64,000 nt of DNA from Sneathiella limimaris (lineage in GTDB: Bacteria > Pseudomonadota > Alphaproteobacteria > Sneathiellales > Sneathiellaceae): the NCBI RefSeq assembly GCF_012932565.1, contig NZ_JABBYJ010000002.1, forward strand, positions 186,001-250,000. Direction: 5' to 3'. The translations under genes were made by a program, and so were the position numbers. The notes beneath the pieces were generated by a model. It worked only from the letters and a program-made list of their open reading frames with translations. It made no database searches and was not told where the DNA came from. Below, in pieces: positions 16,520 through 24,979 of the stretch. Within the stretch, counting starts at the first letter, position 1, and each line of letters starts with the position of its first letter.

Positions 16520-17092
16520 TTATTCATTCCCCCCGTCCGCTTTACCATACCTAAGAAAACAGCAGATCAGTACGACACTTGACACAACAAACAAAGAATA
16601 AAAAATAAAATAATACAAATATTTAAAATTATAAATCAAACCACTAACCCAAACATCAGCACCGAAAAGCACTAAATACAAAGAAAAAAGCAAAAAAGGA
16701 ATAATATTTGGAACATAGGAAAGAGATTTATCCTTAATATGCACTCCAATTTTTAAAAAAAGCATAGAAATTACATATAAAAATATGAAAAACACAACAA
16801 AAAGATAAGAAACAATGGCGAGCTTAAATATGGAGTTTTCAGCCAAGTCATTCACCTGTGAACTCTCGCTGAAAATGTAATTGTGTAAATTAAATAATAC
16901 TTCAGATGGCACAATAAAGAAAAAGAGATAATGAACGTAAACAAATTCAAACTCAGCCCCAAGCTGCGCATTACCTAATAAGTAAACATTGAACCAAATC
17001 GAAAAAAATAAAAAGTATACCAACTCATCTGATCTATTAACGTATAGGGAATACGCCATCGCCAATATTAAGAAAACTAGTACGTACTTCAC
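16520..17092 (-). CDS. AT-rich integral membrane protein of unknown function
   Basis: 190 residues, dominated by hydrophobic segments; about six membrane spans can be drawn (residues 2-17, 25-45, 52-70, 85-112, 125-150 and 155-182). Charged residues are few and the tail is GKADGGNE. The DNA is much richer in A+T than the neighbouring chromosome, which suggests recent transfer with the island. The start follows repeated-tail copy 2 directly. I recognise no family; an immunity-type membrane protein is one possibility but is not shown by the sequence. Confidence 0.6.
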   Translation of the reverse strand: MKYVLVFLILAMAYSLYVNRSDELVYFLFFSIWFNVYLLGNAQLGAEFEFVYVHYLFFFIVPSEVLFNLHNYIFSESSQVNDLAENSIFKLAIVSYLFVVFFIFLYVISMLFLKIGVHIKDKSLSYVPNIIPFLLFSLYLVLFGADVWVSGLIYNFKYLYYFIFYSLFVVSSVVLICCFLRYGKADGGNE

Positions 17093-17095
17093 TTC

Positions 17096-17172
17096 ACCTC
17101 ACCACTCCACGACCGCCATGCCCTATGCCATTAGGAGCTGGCTTGAGGATTTTAACTTTTTGGCCTTTCGAG
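17096..17172 (-). repeat. Repeated gene-tail sequence, copy 2 (frameshifted)
   Basis: Minus strand reads KGKVSKGQKVKILKPAPNGIG; one extra G in a GGG run then breaks the frame before MAVVEW and TGA. It matches the tail at 16240-16312 and lies between the Sel1 gene stop (17196) and the membrane protein start (17092). Confidence 0.6.
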
Positions 17173-17195
17173 ACTTTTCCCTTTTATACACTTTG

Positions 17196-18194
17196 CTAGC
17201 AACCCTTGTATTTGTTCTTTCGACACTGTTCGGCCATAGCTCGTGCCTGAGCTTTTTGATCGGCCGTCATGACCGGATCCAGAATTTTCAGAACCTTTCC
17301 TTTCTGTCCTTTCTGAACAGCCAGGATCGTCCACATGTAGGCCCGAAGATTATCGCGAGAAGTTCCTTTTGCCAGAAGATACATAAATCCCAGATTATAC
17401 TGCGCTTTCGCTAGGCCCTGTTCTGCGGACAGCTTCAGCCACTTGAACGCCTCACCAGGATCTTTTTCAAAGCCGAGACCTTCTGCATACCACACCGCGA
17501 GATAATACTGCCCGCTTGGATCACCATTAACTGCGGATTTCTTGAACCATTTACCAGCCTCCAACAGGTCTTCTGGGACCCCTTTGCCCCCCGAATACAT
17601 CCCTCCAAGATGATTGAAGGCATCAATATTATTCTGCTCGGCGGCCAGATGAAACCATTTCAGGGCCTCCTCAAAATTCTGGGGAACACCGACCCCGCCA
17701 ATCTCGTACAACTGACCCAGTCTCACCTGAGCCTCGGCCCGTCCTTGATCCGCCGCCAAACGGTACCACTTGATTGCTTCTTTGAGATCAGGCTTAAGGC
17801 CAATGTTATTATTAAACCAATTCGCAGGAGCTCCAGTGAGGTACAAGTTTCCCAAATTTAACTGCGAAGTCACGTCTCCTTGTTCAGCTGCAGACTTCCA
17901 CCACTTGATACCTTCGTTGTAATCAGCCTTTCCGCCCCTATGCATACCTGAAACGTATAAGCCGCCTAAATAACTTTGGGCTCGAACATCACCCTTTTCA
18001 GCAGCCTCAAGGAATTCCTTAAACGCCAATTGAAAATTGAAATTTTTATACGCCTTATACCCCTTCTCATAATCTGCTAGTGAGATGTCAGATGAAATCA
18101 TAAGGGATACCAAAACAAACCCAAACAAACTGATCTGTTTAACCTTCAACTCTGCAAGGCTGGCCAATTTCCGAATACTCAAACATACTCGCAT
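17196..18194 (-). CDS. Exported Sel1-repeat protein (island cargo)
   Basis: 332 residues with an N-terminal hydrophobic signal or anchor (LFGFVLVSLMISSDISLADY, cleavage after LA). About seven Sel1-like repeats follow, each of the form A...G-x-A-x-A-Q-x2-L-G-x2-Y-x-G, for example AEKGDVRAQSYLGGLYVSG and AEQGDVTSQLNLGNLYLTG. Sel1 repeats are alpha-alpha superhelices that mediate protein contacts, often in envelope stress or host interaction. GGAG lies 7 bases before the ATG at 18194. The C-terminus QCRKNKYKGC is typical of bacterial family members. It is the first gene of the island B minus-strand block. Confidence 0.85.
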   Translation of the reverse strand: MRVCLSIRKLASLAELKVKQISLFGFVLVSLMISSDISLADYEKGYKAYKNFNFQLAFKEFLEAAEKGDVRAQSYLGGLYVSGMHRGGKADYNEGIKWWKSAAEQGDVTSQLNLGNLYLTGAPANWFNNNIGLKPDLKEAIKWYRLAADQGRAEAQVRLGQLYEIGGVGVPQNFEEALKWFHLAAEQNNIDAFNHLGGMYSGGKGVPEDLLEAGKWFKKSAVNGDPSGQYYLAVWYAEGLGFEKDPGEAFKWLKLSAEQGLAKAQYNLGFMYLLAKGTSRDNLRAYMWTILAVQKGQKGKVLKILDPVMTADQKAQARAMAEQCRKNKYKGC

Positions 18195-18643
18195 TCAACA
18201 TCTCCAAGAGCACTGTTCGTATGTACAGGTTTTTATCTTTACGCTTTATCCTAAATAAAGCTTCTAAGCATCCGTCACACAAATGAATTCAAGCGCATTG
18301 CTCTCCATCAGTCTCATCACGCTCAAGTAACAATCTACATGCACTGAGGATAGATCACAGTAAATCACTCGTGATAGAATTTACTGCTTTATATAATATA
18401 TCTTAAAGTCAATTTCTATTAATTGTAGAAATTAAAATAAACATAGGAAGTTGATCAACAAAGTGATGGGTATTAGGGAAGGCTTTGAGAGATCATATTG
18501 ATCATCACTGCAGAATGGTTGGCTTTTAATCGATTTGTGTATTGTTACCCACCTGACATAGAGCACTGATCTAAATTCAATTTCCTTTTGGTTTTCTATT
18601 CAAAAAGTAATATCTAGCTGATAGTTATTTTTTTGAGGCTCTA
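18195..18643. other. Right end of island B and dusA leader
   Basis: About 450 AT-rich bases between the divergent Sel1 and dusA genes. No gene is seen. It must hold the promoter that now drives dusA, supplied by the island. The last dozen bases (GAGGCTCTAGTGAC) resemble the leader of copy 2 (GAGGCTTAAGTGAC). No TGGTAC arm repeats were found here. Confidence 0.5.
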
Positions 18644-19612
18644 GTGACTAAATTAGATCGAAAAATTTGTACGGCGCCCATGATGGACTGGACGGATAAG
18701 CATGACAGGTATTTCCTGCGGCTGATTTCCTCCAAGGCGTTGCTCTATACGGAAATGGTGACGACCGGCGCAATCCTGTTTGGGGATGAGGCGCGCCATC
18801 TGGATTTTGATCCAGCGGAGCAGCCGGTAGCCTTGCAACTGGGTGGCAGTGATCCTGAGGCCCTGGCCAAATGCGCGAAAATTGCTACCGGTTACGGCTA
18901 TCGGGAGATCAACCTGAATGTGGGTTGCCCGTCCGACCGGGTGCAGAACGGCAAGTTCGGTGCCTGCCTGATGGCAGAACCGGAACTGGTTGCCGATTGC
19001 GTCGCCGCCATGAAGGAAGCGACCCCCCTACCCGTCACCGTGAAAAACCGCATCGGCATCGATGATCTGGATAGTTACGATCATCTCGTAAAATTTACGG
19101 ACATTATCCGCGCCAAGGGATGCGAGACCTTTATCATTCATGCCCGCAAAGCCTGGCTCACCGGCTTGAGCCCTAAGGAAAACCGGACCATTCCGCCACT
19201 TGACTATCCGCGGGTCTATCAGCTGAAGAGAGACTTCCCGGATCTTGAGATTATCATAAACGGCGGCATCCAAACGCTGGAAGAGATAGATGAACATCTC
19301 ACCCATGTGGATGGTGTCATGATCGGGCGGGAAGCCTACCAGAACCCCTACTTTCTGGCGGCGATTGACCAGCGTTACTATGGGGTCTCAGACGAAGCGC
19401 CAGACCGCAAAGAAGTTGTCGAGCAGATCATTCCTTATATCGAGCAGGAAATGGCCAAAGGCGTTCCGCTTAAATCCATCAGCCGTCATATGCTGGGCCT
19501 GTTTCAGGGGCGCCCCGGCGCGAGAGCCTGGCGGCGGCATATCTCCGAAAATGCCCATCTGGATGGGGCTGAACCGTCTTTGTTGACGGAAGCTGCCTCC
19601 AAGGTTCGCTAA
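18644..19612 (+). CDS. dusA: tRNA-dihydrouridine synthase A (5' end supplied by an integrated element)
   Basis: Flavoenzyme that reduces specific uridines in the tRNA D-loop to dihydrouridine (DusA acts at U20/U20a). 322 residues, a TIM barrel with FMN. Family marks: [16 protein letters not shown] at the start, [20 protein letters not shown] with catalytic Cys95, [19 protein letters not shown], and IINGGI...[12 protein letters not shown] at the phosphate site. The start is GTG at 18644 with GAGG upstream. The first codons up to the core at 18677-18695 come from the element, as shown by the two upstream relic copies. A hairpin terminator follows. Confidence 0.95.
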   Translation: MTKLDRKICTAPMMDWTDKHDRYFLRLISSKALLYTEMVTTGAILFGDEARHLDFDPAEQPVALQLGGSDPEALAKCAKIATGYGYREINLNVGCPSDRVQNGKFGACLMAEPELVADCVAAMKEATPLPVTVKNRIGIDDLDSYDHLVKFTDIIRAKGCETFIIHARKAWLTGLSPKENRTIPPLDYPRVYQLKRDFPDLEIIINGGIQTLEEIDEHLTHVDGVMIGREAYQNPYFLAAIDQRYYGVSDEAPDRKEVVEQIIPYIEQEMAKGVPLKSISRHMLGLFQGRPGARAWRRHISENAHLDGAEPSLLTEAASKVR

Positions 19613-19624
19613 AGAAGCAAAAAA

Positions 19625-19646
19625 CCCGCGAGATTTCTCTCGCGGG
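19625..19646. terminator. Bidirectional terminator between dusA and the DoxX gene
   Basis: Perfect 8-bp arms CCCGCGAG (19625-19632) and CTCGCGGG (19639-19646) with a 6-base loop. An A-run lies before and a T-rich run after, so it can serve both convergent genes. Confidence 0.85.
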
Positions 19647-19671
19647 CTTTCTAGTGTCTTAAGGTATGGGA

Positions 19672-20079
19672 TTATGCTGTTACAGCTTTGCGACTTTTCA
19701 GGGCAGCATCCACACTGTAAGCCGAAGCCCCTTTACCAACCAGCAGCAATAGACCACCAGTCACAGCAATATTCTTCATGAACATGATCATCTGCATCTG
19801 ATCATCTGGCTGCAGATGAAAAATGAAGGAAGCAATAAACGTGAAGCCGCCAAGTGCAAGAGCGATCAGCCGTGTCTGAAAGCCGACTAGCAACAAAAGA
19901 CCGCCGCCAAGTTCCAGAAGGATCACCAGCGGCAGCAGCATGCCTGGAACACCCATAGCCTCCATGTAGCCTTGCGTTCCCTCATAGCCGCCAATCTTGC
20001 TGTAGCCGGCTGGGATAAAAAGAATGGCAAGCAACGCGCGACCTGCCAGATCAATCAAAGGTTCAAATTTTTCAAACAT
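19672..20079 (-). CDS. DoxX-family membrane protein
   Basis: 135 residues with four membrane helices, starting MFEKFEPLIDLAGRALLAIL and containing FIPAGYSKIGGYEGTQGYM, the typical DoxX loop. Members are inner-membrane proteins linked to thiosulfate:quinone oxidoreductase-like or redox-stress complexes; the exact role varies. The ATG at 20079 gives the usual length and has GGTGA upstream; the frame is open to 20214 but that part would run into the divergent promoter. The LysR gene at 20182 diverges from it, with a clean palindrome between them. Confidence 0.82.
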   Translation of the reverse strand: MFEKFEPLIDLAGRALLAILFIPAGYSKIGGYEGTQGYMEAMGVPGMLLPLVILLELGGGLLLLVGFQTRLIALALGGFTFIASFIFHLQPDDQMQMIMFMKNIAVTGGLLLLVGKGASAYSVDAALKSRKAVTA

Positions 20080-20111
20080 GTCATTCACCATCCAAATTGA
20101 ATTCGATGCTC

Positions 20112-20125
20112 TGAATATATATTCA
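20112..20125. promoter_or_regulatory. Candidate LysR operator between the DoxX and LysR genes
   Basis: TGAATATATATTCA is a perfect 14-bp palindrome in the 102-bp divergent gap. Its size and T...A ends fit LysR-type boxes. Confidence 0.5.
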
Positions 20126-20181
20126 ATTTTTGGAAATAAAATTGCTATAAATTTACACTTTTGTTCTATAAAATAGACAAT

Positions 20182-21096
20182 ATGACGAAAGCACCCAAGA
20201 TATCGCTGACACAATGGACCCTTTTTAACGCGGTGATGGAAGAAGGTGGATATCTAAAAGCGGCCAAAAAGCTTAACCGCAGTCATTCATCCCTTCATCA
20301 TGCTGTCGCAAAACTGCAGGACCAATTGGGGGTCGAGCTTTTGAAGGTCGAAGGCAAACAGCCTGTTCTTACCGAAATTGGCGAAGTTGTCTTAAGACGC
20401 ACCAAGCAGCTGGTGCAAGAGGCCCAAGATATTGAAACCCTCGCCGCCCAACTGAATAAAGGTTGGGAGAGTGAAATTACATTGGCTGTGGAGAATATCT
20501 TTCCAAAATCAAGGCTCCACCCGATCTTGAAAGCCTTTAGCGGGGATAACCGGATTTCCCGCCTGCGCATTCTGGATGTTGTCCTGATGGGAGCTGCCGA
20601 GACAATTCAAAACCGCTCAGCGGATCTGGTGATTAGCCCAATTCTACCCAGTGGCTATGTGGGAACCCCACTTCTCAGTATTGAGCTTTTTCCTTTTGCC
20701 CACAAAGATCATCCTCTAAACACGCAAGACAACCCCGCAACCCAAAAGGAGCTAGCAGCGTCCTTACAGATTGTTATCAAGGACACGGCAAGTCAGGAGA
20801 CAGACAGTCGCTTTGGTTGGTTAAAGTCAGAGAAAAGATGGACAGTGTCGGATTTTTATCATGCGCGGGAAATTCTGAAGACAGGAGAAGGTTTTTGCTG
20901 GGCGCCTGCACATATTCTGGAGCCAGATGTCAGCAACGGCCTTTTGAAACCGATTGCGACTGCTGAGGAACTTTCCCGGATTGTCCCCCTCTATCTGGTG
21001 GAGCCAAAGGCTGAAACAGCAGGACCTGGCGTTCAATTACTCGCCAAGCTGATCAGGGAGAAAGCCGCGGAAAATGCGACTTCCCCCCATCATTGA
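20182..21096 (+). CDS. LysR-family transcriptional regulator
   Basis: 304 residues. The helix-turn-helix is seen in LTQWTLFNAVMEEGGYLKAA, SHSSLHHAVAKLQDQLG and the following strand VEGKQPVLTEIGEVVLRR, and then a LysR substrate-binding domain. The protein lacks the usual RTTR-like hallmark but the spacing is normal. The ATG at 20182 is preferred over an upstream in-frame TTG. It is divergent from the DoxX gene, the most likely target. Its stop directly abuts the stop of the convergent unknown gene at 21097. Confidence 0.85.
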   Translation: MTKAPKISLTQWTLFNAVMEEGGYLKAAKKLNRSHSSLHHAVAKLQDQLGVELLKVEGKQPVLTEIGEVVLRRTKQLVQEAQDIETLAAQLNKGWESEITLAVENIFPKSRLHPILKAFSGDNRISRLRILDVVLMGAAETIQNRSADLVISPILPSGYVGTPLLSIELFPFAHKDHPLNTQDNPATQKELAASLQIVIKDTASQETDSRFGWLKSEKRWTVSDFYHAREILKTGEGFCWAPAHILEPDVSNGLLKPIATAEELSRIVPLYLVEPKAETAGPGVQLLAKLIREKAAENATSPHH

Positions 21097-21864
21097 TCAG
21101 GTTCGCATATTGAAATGGTTATGCCCCTTCAAGGCATGATGAAGATGATGGCGATACCCATGTTCTTCTTCCCTTGAAAAGGCTTTCAATTGCTTGCGTG
21201 TATCTTTGAGGAACTCCAGAATTTCCCGAGTTTGATCAGCTAGTTCCTGGTTAAATCCAGGGAAGTTTTGAAGACCAGGTGCTGCCCGGCGGAAAATGCC
21301 GCGCTTGTGACCTTCAATAAGCTGAGTTTCGGAAAATTCTATTTTGCTGCCTGTTGTATTGATCACGACAGACCGACCGGGATCATAATCAACAGTTGTT
21401 GTGGAAACGTTGATTTCCAGCGCAAAACCGCTGAAAACTCCTGCACCACGTTGGTAACCACTTGTACTGTAACTCTCTTCAACTCGGGCGAGACGGATAT
21501 CGATGGATAAAGACGCTGCATCAACAGACGTATCCTCCACCAGGTCAGCCAGAGACTGAAGTGCTGTTCCCACTACCTCTGCCAGTTCCTCTCCTTTATA
21601 TCCAAAAGGTTCGAAGAAACCTTCAAGCTTTTCCTGAAGCTGAGACATCATATCGTCCGAGCTTTTCTCTCCTTCGGCAAAAGGCAGAGAAACAATCGGA
21701 TTTGAATGATCCTCAATCAGGACTGCATCAAAACTGAAGGAAGCTTCTTGGGCGAGGGAGGCAGATGTATGGGAAATCCCTTGATAGGGATTGCTATAGC
21801 GCGTTGCAGATGCGTACGAGCTATAGGAAGACGAGGCAGAAAACCCCGCAATCAAATCAGACAT
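21097..21864 (-). CDS. Hypothetical protein with Ser/Tyr-rich start
   Basis: 255 residues; no family recognised. The N-terminus MSDLIAGFSASSSYSSYASA is low-complexity, without a signal peptide. The middle has an acidic helical part (SSDDMMSQLQEKLEGFFEPF) and a beta-rich part with FALEINVSTTTVDYDPG. The C-terminus is His-rich (HGYRHHLHHALKGHNHF), which might bind metal. The ATG at 21864 follows AAAGGTAACAGTG. It lies tail to tail with the LysR gene and 127 bases from aroC. A flagellar or surface-associated role is a guess only. Confidence 0.6.
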   Translation of the reverse strand: MSDLIAGFSASSSYSSYASATRYSNPYQGISHTSASLAQEASFSFDAVLIEDHSNPIVSLPFAEGEKSSDDMMSQLQEKLEGFFEPFGYKGEELAEVVGTALQSLADLVEDTSVDAASLSIDIRLARVEESYSTSGYQRGAGVFSGFALEINVSTTTVDYDPGRSVVINTTGSKIEFSETQLIEGHKRGIFRRAAPGLQNFPGFNQELADQTREILEFLKDTRKQLKAFSREEEHGYRHHLHHALKGHNHFNMRT

Positions 21865-21991
21865 CACTGTTACCTTTCTCTTTTCAAGAGGTATTAGGCT
21901 TCGTTCTAAAGCCTGCGAGAAAGATAGCAGTAGAGCTCTTAACCGAGAGTTAATGAACCGTAAAATTCTGATGTGCTGAGACGGGCCCTGT

Positions 21992-23065
21992 TTAGCCCTG
22001 TTGACCGCGATGACGCAGGAGATGATCCGCCAATACGCAGGCCATCATGGCCTCCCCTACTGGAACGGCGCGGATCCCAACGCAAGGGTCATGCCGCCCC
22101 TTGGTCACGATCTCGGTTTCCTCCCCACTTTTGGTGATTGTCGAGCGGGGTTTGAGAATGGAGGAGGTTGGTTTAACGGCAAAGCGAACCACAATATCCT
22201 GCCCTGTGGAAATACCGCCAAGAATACCGCCTGCGTGATTGCTGGAAAAACGGGGTCCCTTTTCATTGCCGGCATGCATCTCATCAGCGTTTGTCTCCCC
22301 CGTCAGGGCCGCAGCAGAGAAACCTTCGCCAATTTCAACACCCTTAACCGCATTGATGGTCATCATGGCACCCGCAAGATCAGAATCCAGTTTTCCATAA
22401 ATAGGAGCGCCAAGGCCCGCCTGAACGCCAGAGGCTACAACCTCAATCACGGCGCCAACAGACGACCCGTCTTTGCGGATCCCATCCAGATAATCTGCCC
22501 ATAAATCAGCAGTCACCGGGTCCGGGCACCAGAAAGGGTTATTCTCAATCTCAGCTGCATCAAACCGGCTGCAATCAATTTTATGAGCCCCAATTTGTGT
22601 GAGATAGCCTTGAATTTTCACATCAGGCCCGAGCACTTTACGGGCGATCGCACCCGCCGCGACACGTGCTGCCGTCTCCCGTGCGCTGGAGCGGCCACCG
22701 CCGCGATAGTCCCGAATTCCGTATTTAGTCTGATAGGTGAAATCAGCATGTCCCGGGCGATATTTCTCAGCGATATCCCCATAGTCCTTGGAGCGCTGAT
22801 CCACATTTTCAATCATCAGGCTGATCGGTGTGCCAGTAGTTTTACCCTCAAACGTGCCGGAAAGGATCTTCACTTGATCCGGCTCCCGCCGCTGAGTTGT
22901 GTATTTGTTCTGACCAGGTTTACGGCGATCCATGAAATACTGGATCTCTTCTTCCGTAATCTCAACGAGGGACGGACAGCCATCAATCACACAGCCAAGT
23001 GCAGGGCCGTGACTCTCACCCCAGGTGGTAACCCGGAATAAATGACCAAAACTGTTATGAGACAT
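21992..23065 (-). CDS. aroC: Chorismate synthase
   Basis: Last step of the shikimate pathway: 5-enolpyruvylshikimate-3-phosphate to chorismate, using reduced FMN. 357 residues, the usual length. All family signatures are present: [20 protein letters not shown] at the start, [20 protein letters not shown] and [20 protein letters not shown] in the first half, and [18 protein letters not shown] near the end. The gene begins 18 bases after the fabI stop, so both are likely on one transcript. The dnaJ-fabI-aroC-pdxH neighbourhood is common in alphaproteobacteria. Confidence 0.97.
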   Translation of the reverse strand: MSHNSFGHLFRVTTWGESHGPALGCVIDGCPSLVEITEEEIQYFMDRRKPGQNKYTTQRREPDQVKILSGTFEGKTTGTPISLMIENVDQRSKDYGDIAEKYRPGHADFTYQTKYGIRDYRGGGRSSARETAARVAAGAIARKVLGPDVKIQGYLTQIGAHKIDCSRFDAAEIENNPFWCPDPVTADLWADYLDGIRKDGSSVGAVIEVVASGVQAGLGAPIYGKLDSDLAGAMMTINAVKGVEIGEGFSAAALTGETNADEMHAGNEKGPRFSSNHAGGILGGISTGQDIVVRFAVKPTSSILKPRSTITKSGEETEIVTKGRHDPCVGIRAVPVGEAMMACVLADHLLRHRGQQG

Positions 23066-23083
23066 GATGGCTACCGATCAGAA

Positions 23084-23905
23084 TTATTCGTTATTTGGTG
23101 TGGTCAGATCAGGTGCATCAACCCGCTTCATGCCAACAATATGATATCCTGCATCCACATGATGGGTTTCACCAGAAACACCTGCTCCCAGATCGCTCAA
23201 CAAGTAGACCGCAGATCCACCAACATCGTCGATTGTCACATTCCGTTTGAGGGGCGCGTTATGTTCATTCCATTTCAGGATATAGCGGAAATCGCCAATA
23301 CCAGACGCGGCTAGCGTCTTGATCGGGCCTGCGGAGATGCTGTTCACCCGAATACCCTGCGGCCCCATTTCATCCGCCAGATAGCGAACGGAAGCTTCCA
23401 GACCGGCTTTTGCAACACCCATCACATTGTAATGGGGAACAACGCGTTCTGCGCCATAATAGGTCAGCGTGATCATGCTGCCCCCGTCTTTCATCAACGG
23501 TGCAGCCCGTTTGGCGACCGCAATGAAGGAGAAGCAGGAAATATCCATGGTCATCAGGAAATTATCGCGAGTGGTGTCAGAGAAATTACCACGAAGCTGG
23601 TTCTTGTCAGAATAGCCAATCGCATGAACCAGAAAATCGATTTTGCCCCATTTCTTTTCTAAAGCGTCGAAGACAGCATCCATGGAAGCATCATCACTGA
23701 CATCACATTCCAGAACGGTATCATAACCTAAACTCTCCGCCAGAGGACCAACCCGTTTTTTCAGGGCCTCACCCTGGTAGGTAAAAGCAATCTCCGCGCC
23801 TTGCGCATGTAAAGCTTTTGCAATCCCCCAGGCCAGCGAATGATTATTGGCAACCCCCATAATCACCCCTTTTTTGCCACTCATCAGACCGCTTTGTCCT
23901 GTCAT
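23084..23905 (-). CDS. fabI: Enoyl-[acyl-carrier-protein] reductase (NADH)
   Basis: Reduces the trans-2-enoyl-ACP double bond in the last step of each fatty-acid elongation cycle. 273 residues. FabI marks: GVANNHSLAWGIAKALHAQGAE at the cofactor site, the Tyr-x6-Lys pair in HYNVMGVAKAGLE, and LAASGIGDF with the flexible substrate loop after it (NSISAGPIKT). The ATG at 23905 is followed by a short MTGQSGLMSGKKG lead. It sits between the J-domain gene and aroC on the minus strand. Confidence 0.96.
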   Translation of the reverse strand: MTGQSGLMSGKKGVIMGVANNHSLAWGIAKALHAQGAEIAFTYQGEALKKRVGPLAESLGYDTVLECDVSDDASMDAVFDALEKKWGKIDFLVHAIGYSDKNQLRGNFSDTTRDNFLMTMDISCFSFIAVAKRAAPLMKDGGSMITLTYYGAERVVPHYNVMGVAKAGLEASVRYLADEMGPQGIRVNSISAGPIKTLAASGIGDFRYILKWNEHNAPLKRNVTIDDVGGSAVYLLSDLGAGVSGETHHVDAGYHIVGMKRVDAPDLTTPNNE

Positions 23906-23998
23906 ACCTTAGCTCTCGTTTGCTGTTTTACAGTTGGTTACCTTGTTTTAGCCCGCCCCCGTAGGCCAGTCAAAAACAAATGCCCAAAAAATAATCGA

Positions 23999-24922
23999 CT
24001 ATTTGCGTCCGAATTTGGATCTCGCATCATATTGATGGTCCCGAGACCAGTTGGAAATGAAGGTTTCCAACTCTTCATCCGGTTTTTCTGGCAAGACAAC
24101 CTTTAGTTTGACCAATTGGTCCCCGCGATCGCTGCTGTCTTTCGCACCAATCCCCTTACCTTTTAACCGCAAGGTAGATCCAGTGTTCGAACCAGCTGGG
24201 ATTTTCAAATTCACAACACCTTCAACCGTTGGAACCTCTACCTTAGCGCCGAGCACGGCTTCTGGTAGGCTAATAGGGAGTTCCAATAGAATGTTTTTGC
24301 CATCTCGCTCAAACAATGCATCGCTTTTAACGGATACGTTGATCAGGATATCACCTGCGGGACCGCCAGAAATTCCCGGCTCTCCCTGCCCTTTCAAACG
24401 AATCTGCTTGCCATCTGTTATACCTGCAGGAATTTTGACATCGAGCGTTTTTCCGCCTTCACCCAAAGTCAGGCGACGCTTTCCACCAATCGCGGCTTCC
24501 TTGAACGTTACATCAATCGCAAAAGTTCTGTCCCGTCCTTTGGTGGCGCGACTGCGCTGACCACCACGGCGAAAATTCCCAAAGATTTCTGAAAAGAGAT
24601 CATCTGCACCGGCAAACCCACCAGAGGACTGATAATATTTTCCACCACCGCCAGCTCCTTGGGCACCCGCACCGCCGCCGAAGCCCTGAGCATAACGTTC
24701 CTGTCCATGCTCATCGATTTCACCGCGATCATAACGCCCGCGCAATTTTTCATCGCCAAGAATGTTATATGCCGCTGAGACCTCCTTAAACTGGTCTGCG
24801 ACCTTGTCATTACCTGGGTTTGCATCTGGATGCAGTTTCTTGGCCAGCTTTCGATAAGCTGACTTGATATCACTTTGAGAGGCGTCTCTTTTCACGCCCA
24901 AAGCTTTGTACAGATCTTTCAT
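23999..24922 (-). CDS. DnaJ-class co-chaperone without zinc finger (CbpA type)
   Basis: 307 residues. The J domain spans residues 1-70 with the HPD motif in KLAKKLHPDANPGND, which stimulates Hsp70 ATPase. A Gly-rich linker (FGGGAGAQGAGGGGKY) follows and then the two C-terminal substrate-binding beta domains (DVTFKEAAIGGKRRLTLGEG and KIPAGSNTGSTLRLKGKG). The CxxCxGxG zinc repeats of true DnaJ are absent, so it is a class II J protein. The gene lies just upstream of fabI. Main dnaJ is expected elsewhere with dnaK. Confidence 0.92.
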   Translation of the reverse strand: MKDLYKALGVKRDASQSDIKSAYRKLAKKLHPDANPGNDKVADQFKEVSAAYNILGDEKLRGRYDRGEIDEHGQERYAQGFGGGAGAQGAGGGGKYYQSSGGFAGADDLFSEIFGNFRRGGQRSRATKGRDRTFAIDVTFKEAAIGGKRRLTLGEGGKTLDVKIPAGITDGKQIRLKGQGEPGISGGPAGDILINVSVKSDALFERDGKNILLELPISLPEAVLGAKVEVPTVEGVVNLKIPAGSNTGSTLRLKGKGIGAKDSSDRGDQLVKLKVVLPEKPDEELETFISNWSRDHQYDARSKFGRK

Positions 24923-24979
24923 TTACGGTTATACCAATAGAAAACGAGAGACAATGTAGAATTCAATTGAAACAACTGC

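Larger units (their letters stand above)
15214..18695. mobile_element. Island B: second element integrated at dusA
   Basis: Lies between the dusA core copies at 15214-15232 and 18677-18695 (3.5 kb). Its right end carries a dusA 5' end that is fused in frame to the chromosomal gene body and restores a full-length DusA. Cargo: a secreted unknown protein, a 46-residue peptide, an AT-rich membrane protein and a Sel1-repeat protein, all on the minus strand. No integrase is visible. The arrangement in tandem with island A implies two independent insertions, or one composite array, at the same site. Confidence 0.78.
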
